From contig CAMRHE010000035.1 in NCBI GenBank assembly GCA_947044405.1, positions 5,863,501-5,927,500 on the forward strand: 64,000 bases of DNA, given 5' to 3'. The stretch comes from Leptodactylus fallax. Taxonomy: Eukaryota; Chordata; Amphibia; Anura; Leptodactylidae. Both the position numbers and the translations under genes were made by a program. The notes under the pieces were generated by a model that saw only the letters and a list, made by a program, of their open reading frames with translations, had not been told where the DNA came from and made no database searches. Shown piece by piece: positions 11,376 to 22,739 of the stretch (position 1 is the stretch's first letter; each line of letters starts with the position of its first letter).

Positions 11376-11759
11376 TCTCTGCACTTTAAACAGAACCCTG
11401 AGACTATCACAGAGCAGGTGCATTTATACGGAGACTTGATTACACACAGGTGGATTATATTTATCATCATCAGTCATTTAGGACAACATTGGATCATTCA
11501 GCGATCCTCACTGAACTTCTGGAGTGAGTTTGCTGCACTGAAAGTAAAGGGTCCGAATAATATTGCACGCCCCACTTTTCAGTTTTTTATTTTTTAAAAA
11601 GTTTAAAATAACCAATAAATTTCGTTCCACTTCACAATTGTGTCCCACTTGTTGATTCTTCACCAAAAAAATTAAAATTTTATATCTTTATGTTTGAAGA
11701 CTGAAATGTGGCAAAAGGTTGAAAAGTTCAAGGGGGCCGAATACTTTTTTAAGGCACTG
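10895..11759 (-). mobile_element. Truncated Tc1-like transposon
   Basis: The minus-strand 5' end is complete: the terminal repeat runs inward from CACTG at 11755-11759, followed by TA. The terminus (TACAGTGCC..GTATTCGGCCCCC) matches the right end of the chimeric element at 21283-22405. The 3' half is lost: at about 10895 the sequence passes into the ~390-bp frog repeat. Confidence 0.85.
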
Positions 11760-12070
11760 TATGTGATTTTGTGTGAAGGGGTTAAAGATATGCTTAAAAT
11801 AAGCCACATGAACCATAGGAATCTGGAGTTTTGTGCTGACTCGTTGAAGCCAATGTATTATTCCAGTTGCTCCTGAATTTTGAGTTTTTGTGTTTTAGTG
11901 TATTTTGAGAATGTATCTGCATTGCACCAAATTCAAAATTGTATTGCAATTTGGGCATGTTTTACATGGAGCATAGGTTTAAGCCTAATTTATTATTAAT
12001 TATTTTTTTAACAATTTTTATGCAAGCCAACTCTATTTCTAACTTGACCTTAAAAAGGCACCAAAAATCC
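11760..12070. other. No gene seen
   Basis: Spacer between the Tc1 terminus and the T2-like terminus. No coding motif is visible. Confidence 0.4.
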
Positions 12071-12460
12071 TTAAAGGGAGTCTGTCAGCAGGAAAATCAG
12101 TATCAAAGTAATGACAGTATTTTTTAGTGCTGCTTCTACATTTTCTAAAAATGCCTTTCTTATTCTGCATTGCAGCTCTATTTTCATGAAAATCAGTGTT
12201 TTATTCTTATGCAAATTAGCTATAAGTGGCTTTAGGAGCATGTCTTCTCCTGTCAGGGCATTCCTTTCAACTCCACATAACCGCCCCTAAGTGCAGACAT
12301 AGTGGGAGATTTCACTCAACCAGTGTGTGTGTGTGTGTGGGGGAGCTGGGTGGCAGTTAAGGGTGAGCAGAGTGTGTAGCCCCAGCAGGAGAAGACGCAT
12401 CCCTAAAGGCTGCAATTCCATAACAGACTTCTATGGGTGAGTGTTTTAGGGATGCCCTGT
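12071..12460 (+). repeat. One-ended T2-type (TTAAAGGRR) repeat
   Basis: TTAAAGGGAGTCTGTCAG at 12071 fits the terminal consensus of the T2 MITE family (TTAAAGGRR with a TTAA target). A related terminus is at 14927 (shared words AGTC, GGAAAAT, TAATGACA). No opposite terminus was found downstream, so the copy is truncated or its other end has decayed. A short (GT)n run lies at about 12322-12339. Confidence 0.5.
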
Positions 12461-12961
12461 GGTCTGTGCAAAGGTTGTTCTGCAGGGAGTGGGAGCTATT
12501 TCCATAATTTATTGTCAATGATGTAATCTGCGGCAAGCTTTATAATAAGATTATTATAGTACCTGCTATAGTAAACTTGCCTGTGATAATAATCAGATGG
12601 CTGCTGAAAAATGATCCCTAGACGAGACGTGCCAATTATAAAGCTTAATGATTACTGTGAAAACAGAAATATTTCAAGATTTTTATTAAATATATATATA
12701 ATGATATGACAGTTTAAAATAAAAAACACCTAAAGGTATAAAGATAAATTTAACATAGTTATCTGAGGTTCTGAATTATAGCAGCACAGACACCCATGCA
12801 GCAGAGTAGCTCCAGTAGAAAATCTACTAGAAATCTTTTTCCAGCATTGTGTTGCTTTTTTGTAATAAATAGTAGAGACAATCTGCTATGGATGCCTAGC
12901 AAATGGTAAATAGGGCTTAGTGTGTTACAGGAATTTTATAACTTTACAAGTTCACATCAGC

Positions 12962-13466
12962 TTAAAGGGAACTTGTCAGGGCAATTTGGGACACTAAACC
13001 ACCCACACGTCCATATGGACCTGGGGTTTAATGTCCCAAATCACCCTGTTATAATGCAATCCATATGGCCGCATTAAAAATAAAACAGCTTCATACTCAC
13101 CCTGTCACTGTACTACCCGCTCCTGCGCAGTTCTTTAATAAAGCAGAGGAGTATACCTCGGCTTCAGTGCACATGCCCTATACCTCCGGCAATTGCACAG
13201 TGAAGATGTGGTGTCCATCTTCGGCTTCACTGAAGAACAGTTCAGGCTCCGGGGGTCATGCCAACAAAGAAGCTCATGAATAAGTCGGACTGTTCTCGGC
13301 CGAATAGTGTACATCAGACCCTTCTCTAGATAAGTATAAAGGTTTTTTATTTTTAATATGCCTGCAGATTGCATTACAACAGGGGGATTTGGGACACTAA
13401 ACCCCATGTCTATAAGGACCTGTGTGTGGTTTAGTGTCCCAGATTGACCTGACAGATTCCCTTTAA
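12962..13466. mobile_element. T2-type (Kolobok-like) MITE, complete
   Basis: The element has TTAA at both ends (12962-12965 and 13463-13466), with 497 bp between. The termini TTAAAGGGAACTTGTCAG and CTGACAGATTCCCTTTAA are inverted repeats, and the inverted arms stay alignable for about 125 bp (GGGACACTAAACC, GGACCTGGGGTTTA, TAATGCAATC). No coding sequence. The TTAAAGGRR start and TTAA target are the hallmarks of T2 MITEs described in Xenopus and linked to Kolobok transposases. Confidence 0.85.
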
Positions 13467-14130
13467 GGCCAAGGTTACACAGCTATTTTGGTTGCCACTT
13501 CTGTTGTGTGACCAAAGAGTCCTGGGATGACTTCACTCATGTTAGTGAATTGAATTGCTTTGTACCCTAAGGAAACTGGCGACAGTAATTTCAAATCACA
13601 AAACAATAAAGCATTGTTCCACTTGAAATCATGGTCAAGGCACTCTTGGGGTCACAATGTGTGAGTGAAGGAGTTGCCAGGTGACCCAGGGAATTTTTGG
13701 TTGTGCAACAGGAAGTGCAGCCAAAATCGCTCTGTAGCCTAATTTCAGTCAGATGCTCTGATCCAGTATCAGAACAATTGACTGAATAACTAATATGATG
13801 GATACAGACGGAGGAATTTATTATCCCACCTACATCAGTTTTTTAACTTAGTTGTGTGATAATAAGGCGCATCTTTGGCGGAACCCCCTTTCTTGCACCA
13901 AAGATACACCACAGCCCCCACAGCCTCGCTTTCCACTTTCTGCAAAAGTGGAGTGGGGCAGAGATTAGAGAGGGCCAGGATGGGGACACCTTAGCCTGAT
14001 ATATTTATCAGAACTCTCCCCAGAAAACTGGCATGAGTTATACAGGAAATCTACAGTAGTTCCTGACTGGCATAGACTTCCATTCTGGAAGAGGCCAGAC
14101 CAGTAGGAAACTCCACTCTTTATAAAATGC
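13467..14130. other. No gene seen
   Basis: No domain-bearing open frame and no complete terminal repeat pair. It includes short pieces (GATACAGACGG) resembling the foldback repeat next to it. Confidence 0.4.
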
Positions 14131-14345
14131 CCCCTTTCTGTCTGCATCCATTGTCATTGAATGTAATATAGAAAACAAGACGGAAGCTTTCTATCATTTT
14201 GTTTGTTTTTCAGATGAAGGACAAAGTCCCACTTTCACATTTTATCGTCCATCTAAAACAATAACAAACAAGAAGAAAGCTTCTGTCTTGTTTTTTACAT
14301 TACAGTGAATAATGCCAGATCACACAGAATATGCTCCGTCTCCAT
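14131..14345. repeat. Foldback (palindromic) repeat
   Basis: Two arms of at least 55 bp (14162-14216 and 14250-14305) are inverted copies of each other. The shared core is ACAAGAC(G/A)GAAGCTTTCT followed by TTTGTTTG and ending in AGATG. Weaker pairing extends outward to about 14131 and 14345. The centre is about 33 bp. A non-autonomous foldback element or MITE is the simplest reading; no target duplication could be set. Confidence 0.65.
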
Positions 14346-14926
14346 CCTTCATTATATTTGCTTTTCAGTTTGTTGTTCTTATCCTATGACGGATCTTAGC
14401 AATGCACTGAAATTAAGCTGATATAAACTTAGATGTAGATGCTAGAGTGCGTGGCATTTGTAGCATCACGTAATAACTTTTCCTATAGTGCCCTTCATTA
14501 AGTAGAAAACAGAAATGAAAATTGAATATCTGAGAATAATAAAAAAATGAAAACAGATTAGAAAAAAAATCTGGTTTTATTTAGTAATTAAAACAAATAT
14601 ATAGTAGATACATTCCATTTATAAGCAGCAGTGTTCTTTTTTTATTGTTTAAATTACAAGCTATTACATGTTACTCATTCATGTGACATAAGTGTGTGGA
14701 ATCTATTTCTCTGAAATTAATTACTTGTACTTTTTAATTCAAAACCAAGAAATCCTCAAATATTATATGATGTGATAAGGGTTTCTGCATGGTTTTCTGG
14801 TATCTTTTCTCAAATTACTACTTTGTGTGATCTGCAAATTACCTGGGCTCTCATTCTTAATCCTGTTATGTCTCTATCAATGAGTGTGATTGACACACCA
14901 TTGCCTTGCCTCTTCGTCTACTGCTT

Positions 14927-15128
14927 TTAAAGGAAGTCAGAAGGAAAATTGGTATGAAACTAATGACAAATATCGCTGAACTGGAATGCGAAGGTGTAAC
15001 AGGTAAATAAAATATAACTTTTATTAATTAATAGATAAAAGTTAGCACGACACAAACATATAGGTGCACAATAAAGGACCTAAATAATTGAATGCTAAGG
15101 CTATAGGACGATAAAAAAAATATGTGTA
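14927..15128. repeat. T2-type terminus joined to an AATAAAAGTTAT repeat piece
   Basis: TTAAAGGAAGTC at 14927 resembles the T2-type end at 12071. About 75 bases later the minus strand reads AATAAAAGTTATATTTTATTTACC (coordinates about 15006-15030), nearly the same as the tail of the hammerhead-like repeat at 94-118. No GAAAC box was found upstream of it. It may be a tail-only copy. Confidence 0.4.
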
Positions 15129-15212
15129 ATGCCAGAAGAGTCCAAATGTACAATTTCAAAGCAAGATAAAATTCCAACACTTCTCCGGAGTCATAATTAT
15201 ATAAAAATAACT

Positions 15213-15328
15213 TTTATTCAAACATTAAAAATAAAAAGGAAAACAAACAAAAAAGAGAGAAAAAAAAATCCCCATAAAAAAATAAGAAACAGCCTACGCA
15301 TTTCAGGGCGTATGTGCCCCTTAATCAT
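15213..15328 (-). other. Hammerhead-like hairpin with downstream AATAAA (copy B, decayed)
   Basis: On the minus strand a degenerate first box (ATGATTA, 15328-15322) is followed by an unpaired A, a stem GGGGC/GCCCT (15320-15316 with 15309-15305, one G-U pair), then GAAAT (15304-15300) and GCGTAGG. AATAAA lies at 15218-15213, after a pyrimidine-rich stretch, followed by AGTTATTTTTATA. Layout as in copies A, C and D. The boxes deviate at several positions, so this copy is unlikely to be active. Confidence 0.45.
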
Positions 15329-15345
15329 AGCATCCAACAACATCC

Positions 15346-17164
15346 ATGTTGATCCAATAAATACCCAAAAACACACCCTCTTAGCTCCACATGATAAACA
15401 AACATTTAACCCATCATATACCTTAATAAACCATCAGCCAAAACATCGATGCATGAAACCAAACATGAAAAAATAAATATGAAAAGTACCAAAAAACTCA
15501 AAAATAGCCTACAAAGATATATAAATTGAAGATATGCAAATTGAGATTACCCGACCTGAACTTCAGTTTAGCCGCATCATACCATTTCCGATGAAATAGC
15601 GGAAATGTCTCTGAATCACATGAGCAATCATGTAGTCAGTTATGTGATCATCAAAAAATACACGGCAAGATCAAATTGCATAGGTTAAATAAAATGAATC
15701 CAAAGTGCAAACATAGGTGAAATGAGGCATAATGGCAGCGCAACTACCAGAGCCACACCCTTGGCTCTAATGTGAACCTGGCATGGTCCAAATAGATGAA
15801 AAAGAGACTACTCAGCTCACATAGAGAGCGCAAAAAAAAGAGCGCATGTACAGAGAGCGCAAAAAAAAGAAAAAGAAATAGGAGCATAATAGCAACTGGT
15901 ATGTATTTATTGGTTTATATATATTGTTAAATGACTTCATTGTGGACCTTCATTAGGGATCAATAGTGTTAGCTTTATGGTGATACCATATTAGAGTATC
16001 AGTATATTAGAGTATCAGTATATACAGTACATTTATCATATTATTCTGTTTGGTTATTTTACTAGCACAATAGCTTGAGTAATCTGGCAAACCGCAAGTG
16101 TTTCATTTCTAAATGTATTACTTCTATGAGTGTTTGGCAGATTTCCTGCTATACTTGTAGCTTGAAATAGTGCTGTTTGCATGTGGACTATTGGTAGCAA
16201 CACTGTGATGCACACATATTCATTTTGAATTAAAAATATTAACAGATAATCATGTAAAGAATATAGGAAACAAAAGCAGAAGATATTTATTGCAGTAGGG
16301 GGTCAGTCAATAGTAATCATGGCATAATCAAATAGAACTCATTGATTGTTTAACTGTTTCAAATCGTGACATGACCTAGTGCCCAGAAACCCTTCTAAAT
16401 TCAGTCCTGGTACCCCTAGGAGTTATGACTGTTCAGGCCTCCACTGATCATATGAATGGAGGATTTTCAATGGACTAACTGTTCCATGGTGGTCAGACAG
16501 AGCCAGTACTGCTCTTCATTTATAGCTGAATTTATAGCTACAGATGTAGCCATCACCAACTGTCTGTAGGTGTGCTATTTTGTGAGCTTGTCTGCAGGTG
16601 CATTTCCTTTTCCCTCTCCCCCGTTAGTGAGTGGGGAAGTGGGAGGAGAAGGCTATTGTTTAATCCTTAGCTAAATTTTACATTATACTTCAAACCAAGA
16701 CCACATGATTTAAATCATGTGGCCCTGACTACCTAGTCCAGGAACGCTGGAATCTCTTTGCTAAGAAGGGTTCCCCTGTGTCCCCTAATAAATGTATTTT
16801 CCCTCAGTGCCTGCACAATAAATATAAACCCCCCCTGCCTTGTGCCCCACCTTTAATTTGTGAGCAGTGAGTGGTATGCATAAACAGTATGTATACAGCG
16901 TGCTCCCTAACCCTGCAATCAGTGGTCTGTAAAGGGGTTATCCATGGATATGACTTTACCGTGAGTAATATCCAGGATAGAGACGATTTCTAGCAGAAGG
17001 AGTCCCTGCACTAGAATGGATTGATCCTGGTCATGTCAAAATTTATTGCAGGAACTCTTTCTGCTATAGAAGAAGTCCTGGCATTAGGTTTATTCATGGT
17101 CGAGTTATGACCATGGGTAAACCCTTGAGTGCAGAGATCCTTCTGTGTTCTCCTTCTCTATTCC
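15346..17164. other. No gene seen
   Basis: Contains the upstream part of repeat copy B and a small duplication (AGAGAGCGCAAAAAAAAGA at about 15822 and 15851). The rest looks like unique AT-rich DNA without coding motifs. Confidence 0.45.
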
Positions 17165-17735
17165 AATATCATATTTTTTTTTGTGTGTGTTTTTTTAGCT
17201 CTATTATTACTGCCTTAGAATTTGCCGCTGTCTGAAAGCATCCCTTACTAAGGCGGACTTAGTGTTATATGGGTTATATGGTAAATAGGCTAACTCTATC
17301 CCCCCATTATTATCCTAGTACCTATCACCATCAGTGGTGTCATAAAAAGACTGGTTTGATCCAGTTTGAAAAATGGGGAGAACCCACATCATTTTAAAAA
17401 TAAATAAAATATTTGAAAATTACCAGGATCTCCACCATTTTTCATAACCAGGGTGGGAAAATACATAATTTTTGAGCCTTTTTTTATCCTAATCAAACCA
17501 GTCTGCAGCCGTCCAAGTACTCAACCATCACTAGATGTTCAGTTACTGAACTGAACCAAGCTCGTTCTAGAACACCTGATGGTGGTAAATACTGATGCAG
17601 TAATGTGTTGTTAGAGTTGACCTATTTAGCAGCTAAAACTAAGCCCCTCCTTAGTAATGTATGTTATAAAATAGACAGTGGTCATACTTAGGCAGTAATA
17701 ATAAAGTTAAAAACAAGCACATATGAAAAAATATT
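17165..17735. repeat. Large imperfect palindrome
   Basis: The left arm (about 17165-17361) and right arm (about 17491-17735) are inverted copies around a spacer of about 130 bp. Matching words in order are TATTATTACTGCCT, TTACTAAGG.GG.CTTAGT, AAATAGG..AACTCTA, CACCATCAG.GGTGT and GACTGGTTTGAT. Weaker similarity (CATGGTCA..GAGTGCAG..AT) reaches outward to about 17095 and 17835. Probably an old non-autonomous DNA transposon with long inverted repeats. Confidence 0.6.
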
Positions 17736-20247
17736 TTACTGACGTTCTGGCAGAAATTAGCCCATTCTAGTGCAAGGACTCCTACTTCTATTAAAGAAAT
17801 CCCTGCACTCGGGGCTTACTCATGGTCAAGTGACTATAATGTGTTTAACTGTCTTTTATAGAGCAACAAGCTATGCCATCAGTTTGCTGAAAGTGCTCAT
17901 TTCAGGGTTGGGGAGACACACTGTTCATGCATGCTGCTCCTTGCAAATGAAAAGTAGGATTGTACTTCAGGGGGGCATTATATTTATTATGGGAGAATCG
18001 GAGGTATAGAAGGGCCAATAAATTTATTATAGGGGGTACAGGAGAGCACTATAAGGGTTACTCATGGTCATCGACTGATGACAGCAAATAATCCTTCCCA
18101 CCAAGAGGACACAGAGTCCCTCAACTTGGTAACGAGGTTCACATGATTTAAATAATTTGGTAATGGTTTGCAATATAATGTATATTTTACTTGAACACAG
18201 GCAATATTCCTCTATGCAAGAAAATTTGATACATGGCGCTGTGGAATATACCTATGGAAATTGTTCTACTGGCCATATAACAATAACAGTTTAGAATCTT
18301 GGATATTGCTAAATCATTTAGCTCACGTAATACAACTCCTGGGAGGTGATATAGACAACACACTGACAGTTCAGAAACTAAATAAATAAGCTGCAGTGAA
18401 AGGGACAGACGTCATATGGTGCAAAAATAAAAATTGATAAAAAAAAGTCAAAGTTTATAGGGGGAAAAATACTTTTTTCTGCTTTGAAAGAACCTATAAA
18501 TTGTTTGTTTTTAATAAGACATAGAAATTGTAAGGTGTATAAATTATTTTTAAAAATATATGTATTTTTTGTTTGTGTTTTGAAAATAGAATTGTAAATC
18601 TTTATAATCCATAATAATCTATGACACTTAAACTGCATTGTGAAAATATGAAGTTTTCACCTCATGTAGCCTTTGCATCTTTTTAATTTGTTTATGCGTG
18701 AACAAATACCATTTCTTTTAGTGCAGTAGCTTCCAGTGTTTGGAAACTTTCCAAACCTTTTGTACAGCTACAGCTGGAAAGATAAAGTGTGAAAATAATA
18801 AGACATTGACAGCATGGGCAGCATAATCATAAAAGTCAGGCACAAGATAAGCACTGTCTAAATCAAGGCTGTGTCAACAGTCTTTCACAACATCACACTA
18901 ATTATTATTCTAATCAGTGCTACTGAAGAACTACATTGAATGTTAAGTATAAAATGCAAGAAAGAATTAATAACAACTTGAAACTACAATAATTTACCTA
19001 AGAATCTTAAGGAATCGTTTCATCTTCTTCGCTTTCTTTAACAACAAATGTGGGGTCAGGCAAAAGGTTTTTCTTTGCTTTTTACTCCCTAAATCAGAGA
19101 CTTCAAAGAATCAAATCTCTGTACATCATTAAATGTAGATTGTAGAAACCTAAGGGAGCTTCAGACACTTACCCAGCAGAGAAGTGTCCTCCCTTTGTCC
19201 TTGCTGATAACTGTACCTAGCAGTATTTATCTTTGTCAGACCAGCATATCCCTGCACATTCATACACCTTTAAAGTTTAAACAAACCAAAGTAGTAGCAG
19301 GGTCAGTGTTGTTCCTTTTAATGTCTGTGGTGGTTTGTAGGAAAAAATGGACTTAGAAATATTTTAACTTAAACCTTGCAAATCAATATGATTTTGGCAA
19401 TCTTTTCTTGTTTTTGAATTTGTAGAAAAGTAGTAAAATGAGATTAGGGAAATTAAAAGAAAGGTTCTAAAAATGACTCAATTTTAAGGATTGCTTTGAT
19501 GCAGTGTTGTTGGCAGCAGAGTATCAGAGCATATCGAACAAGCTAAAACAGCTTGTATCACCGTTACAATGGCCATCATCACATACTCATCTATTTCTAA
19601 AGCCCTTCAATTGGCAGCTTAACAACTTGCTTGATTTACCTAGGACAGTCAGGTAAGGTAGAACAGGTACATTAATTAATTGCAGAAGGTTCTTTACAAA
19701 AACTGCATCTACATTGAGGACATCTTTTATGAAGATCTCAAACTATTGATTGCACACTGGAGATACATTATTTGGAAGTGGGTAAAACTCATAAAGAAGT
19801 CAAATCTGGGGACTTGCATACTTCTATAACAAATATATACCTGACCTTAATACAACAGGTTACCCGTATGTTTTTAAAAAGTTCAGGATCTAACATCATT
19901 GCACTGTCAGTTAAATGTGGCAAGTTCTAGAGCGTTATTTCAAGGTAATAGTTCCAGAGGTCTGTGGGTCTAACAGTGACCTACCAATAGTACAATTGTT
20001 TTAGGTTTTAGAACATTCAAATTATGTCAGCTACAGTGGATTAAATTCACTGAGATGTTTTGCCTTCTGTAACAAATTGTAACATCAAAACTTTGTGTGT
20101 CACTGTAGTGTGAATAGAAAAGGTAAAAAGCTATTCTTACTAATTCACTCTGAATGTTTTTAATAGAGAACTCTGTCCCTCACTCTTACATGCTTTTAAA
20201 CTGTGGTGTGTTCTTATTCATGAATTTGACATCTACTGTACTACTGT
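17736..20247. other. No gene seen; mostly unique-looking sequence
   Basis: No domain-bearing frame, no paired termini and no tandem array. This is one of the longest stretches in the window with few recognisable repeats. Confidence 0.45.
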
Positions 20248-20430
20248 AACCCATTAGAGACAGTTAACCCTGACAAGACCTCACTGTTTTGCCTCTGTAC
20301 CCCAACAAATTTACCGCTCAGCAATACTGGGGGAAGTGAACAACCCATCAGAGACAGTTAACCCTGCCAAGACCTCACTATGCTGCCACTGTACCCCAAC
20401 ACAGTTACTTCTCAGCAATTCTGGGGGATG
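20248..20430 (+). repeat. 94-bp tandem duplication
   Basis: Two direct copies start with AACCCAT(T/C)AGAGACAGTTAACC at 20248 and 20342 and share AAGACCTCACT, TGTACCCCAACA and CTCAGCAAT.CTGGGGGA. Copy-to-copy differences are scattered substitutions. The second copy ends next to the hAT fragment. Confidence 0.8.
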
Positions 20431-20439
20431 GGTAGTAAG

Positions 20440-20782
20440 TAGATTCTACTTAAATAATATTAAAGCCAATAAAAGAAACCGACTGACAGATGAAGTAAGT
20501 AGCACTTGCTTGGGCTTGAAGTATACGAAATACCAACTTTCAATTGAAGATTTAGCAAATAAAATTCAGCAACAAAAAAGTCAATAAGCGGTAAGGTAAA
20601 GAATTATTTGTTTTGCTTTATTAATAAATACATAGTACATATATTAAAATATAACTTTTTGTTATTAGAAATACAAATATCACAGAATTATGGATTTTTC
20701 TCGAAGTGACACACCACCCGAGTTATGCTCATTCTTTTTACGAATTTTGACATGCCGAGCTCAAAAAGGTTGGCCATCACTG
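20440..20782 (+). mobile_element. 3' end of a hAT element (transposase C terminus plus terminal repeat)
   Basis: A plus-strand frame ending at 20587 finishes NRLTDEVSSTCLGLKYTKYQ...QQKSQ-stop. The pattern (NRLTDE...L...T.Y.P/L.I..L....Q.S) resembles the extreme C terminus of hAT-derived proteins of the GTF2IRD2/ZBED5/FAM200 group. About 195 bases downstream the sequence ends GGTTGGCCATCACTG (to 20782), a plausible hAT terminal repeat (CAGTGATGGCCAACC inverted). The 5' part is missing, so no target duplication can be confirmed. Family assignment is by eye. Confidence 0.55.
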
Positions 20783-21282
20783 CTATAATTTATAAGAGCA
20801 GTTGGTTAATGATGAGGAGAGCGTGCAAGAGATGTTTATATTAAAATAAATAGTGTTAAGGGTAAGGGTACTCTATCCCTCTCCTCTGTCCCTTACTGTT
20901 AAGTGAAAAAAGTGCCAAGTGCTATGTGTAAAAAAAGGGGTAGGAGAAAAGGAACAAACAATAAATGAAAATAATCAATATATGATTTTGCAAATTCCAC
21001 TTATATAACTAAATACCATCTGCTGATCTGGATTAAATACTATAAAGTTCACCTTAACTAAGTTCATAAGAGAAATCATCAAAACAAACATATTCATATG
21101 TATGTTCTATATTCCAATTAGCATAATAGTGATATACAGTAATAGAAGTCATATAGTAGACTAACAAATAAGTCCATAAAACAAATCAGCATGTGAGCAT
21201 TCCATATGCATGTTGTTCACACCAATGAACACCTTTTCAATTCAACAAGAGTCACAAACTTAACTATATATAAAACTGTATA
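20783..21282. other. No gene seen
   Basis: AT-rich spacer with no coding or repeat-end signals. Confidence 0.4.
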
Positions 21283-22405
21283 CAGTCATGGCCATAAGTG
21301 TTGGCACCCCTGAAATTTTTCCAGAAAATGAAGTATTTCTCCCAGAAAATTATTGCAATCACATGTTTTGTTATACACATGATCATTTCCTTTATGAGTA
21401 TTGGATCAACACAAAAAAAGATAAAAAAGGCAAATTGGACATAATTTCACACAAAACTCAAAAAATGGGCCAGACAAAATTGTTGACACCTTTTCGAATT
21501 TGTGGTTAAATAACTTTGTTTCAAGCATGTGATGCTTTCAAACTCACCTGGGACAAGTTATGGGCGATATAAAAATCACACCTGAAATTTTATAAAAAAA
21601 GAGAGAAGTTGATTCAATCTTTACATTGTGTGTCTGTGTGTGCTACGCTAAGCATAGGGAACAGAAATTGGAGAAGAGAACACAGCTCATCACCCTGAAC
21701 ACTCTATCCCCACAGTCAAACATGGTGGTGGCAGCATCATGGTTTGGGCCTGCTTTTCTTCAGCAGGGACAGGGAAGATGGTTAAAATTGATGGGAAGAT
21801 GGATGGAGCCAAATACAGGACCATTCTGGAAGAAAACCTGTTGGAGTCTGCAAAAGACCTGAGACTGGGACGGAGATTTATCTTCCAACAAGACAATGAT
21901 CCCAAATATAAAGCAAAATCTACAATGGAATGGTTCACAAATAAACGTATCCAGGTGTTAGAATGGCCAAGTCAAAGTCCAGACCTGAATCCAATCGAGA
22001 ATCTGTGGAAAGAGCTGAAAACTGCTGTTCACAAACGCTCTCCATCCAACCTCACTGAGCTCGAGCTGTTTTCCAAGGAAGAATGGGCAAGAATTTCAGT
22101 CTCTCGATGTGCAAAACTGATAGAGACATACCCCAAGTGACTTGCAGCTGTAATCGCAGCAAAAGGTGGCGCTACAAAGTATTAACTTAAGGGGGCCGAA
22201 TAATTTGGCACGCCCCACTTTTCAGTTTTTTATTTTTTACAAAAGTTTAAAATAGCCAATAAATTTTGTTCCACTTCACGATTGTGTCCCACTTGTTGTT
22301 GATTCTTCACCAAAAAATTAAAATTTTATATCCTTATGTTTGAAGCCTGAAATGTGGCAAAAGGTTGAAAAGTTCAAGGGGGCCGAATACTTTCGCAAGG
22401 CACTG
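21283..22405 (+). mobile_element. Chimeric Tc1-like transposon with ends from two families
   Basis: The left end (TA, then CAGTCATGGCCATAAGTGTTGG) belongs to the GGCACCCCTG family, of which 45398-47034 is a relative. The right end (GGGGGCCGAATAC...GGCACTG, then TA at 22406) belongs to the family of 10895-11759. The left part reaches the transposase start region (about 21653-21674). Then, at about 21675-21682, the text changes to the middle of the other family's transposase. The two ends therefore do not form a matching inverted repeat. Confidence 0.8.
21690..22193 (+). pseudogene. Tc1-like transposase, C-terminal half
   Basis: The frame reads [21 protein letters not shown], then [19 protein letters not shown] with the second catalytic aspartate, and [15 protein letters not shown] with the catalytic glutamate. 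A premature TGA at 22138 follows ETYPK, after which the normal ending (LAAVIAAKGGATKY) continues in frame to about 22193. The N-terminal DNA-binding region and first catalytic aspartate are missing because of the chimeric junction. Inactive. Confidence 0.85.
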
Positions 22406-22739
22406 TATGTCTATGGAAAAACGGATGGTAAGCAGTGGATAGGACTCTGAGTTTACTTATACATTATGTTGCCACTCACTTTTATGCATTTTAACATTTA
22501 AAACCCTCAAAAAATTACCCTTTTATTGAGGAAAGTTCTCACCTATGATTTTTTTTGAGAAACATGTGGCTATATTGCAAAAAACAATGGTTTTGTAGAA
22601 TAATTAGCCCGTTTTGATGTCTTGTAAGTGGTAGAGGCTTGTCGTTGCTATTTGGGAGACAAATTTGTGGCTGTGAGCCATTTGATGGAGAATTGACTTT
22701 AAAACAAAACAGCCTAAAATTATTTCTGTATGGAAGCAA
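22406..22739. other. No gene seen
   Basis: Spacer after the Tc1 terminus, without recognisable features. Confidence 0.4.

Noticed and set aside
15129..15476. Plus-strand frame of 115 codons rich in Lys/Asn
   Set aside because: It runs antisense through the hammerhead-like repeat copy B and its AT-rich tail. The composition reflects the A-rich strand.
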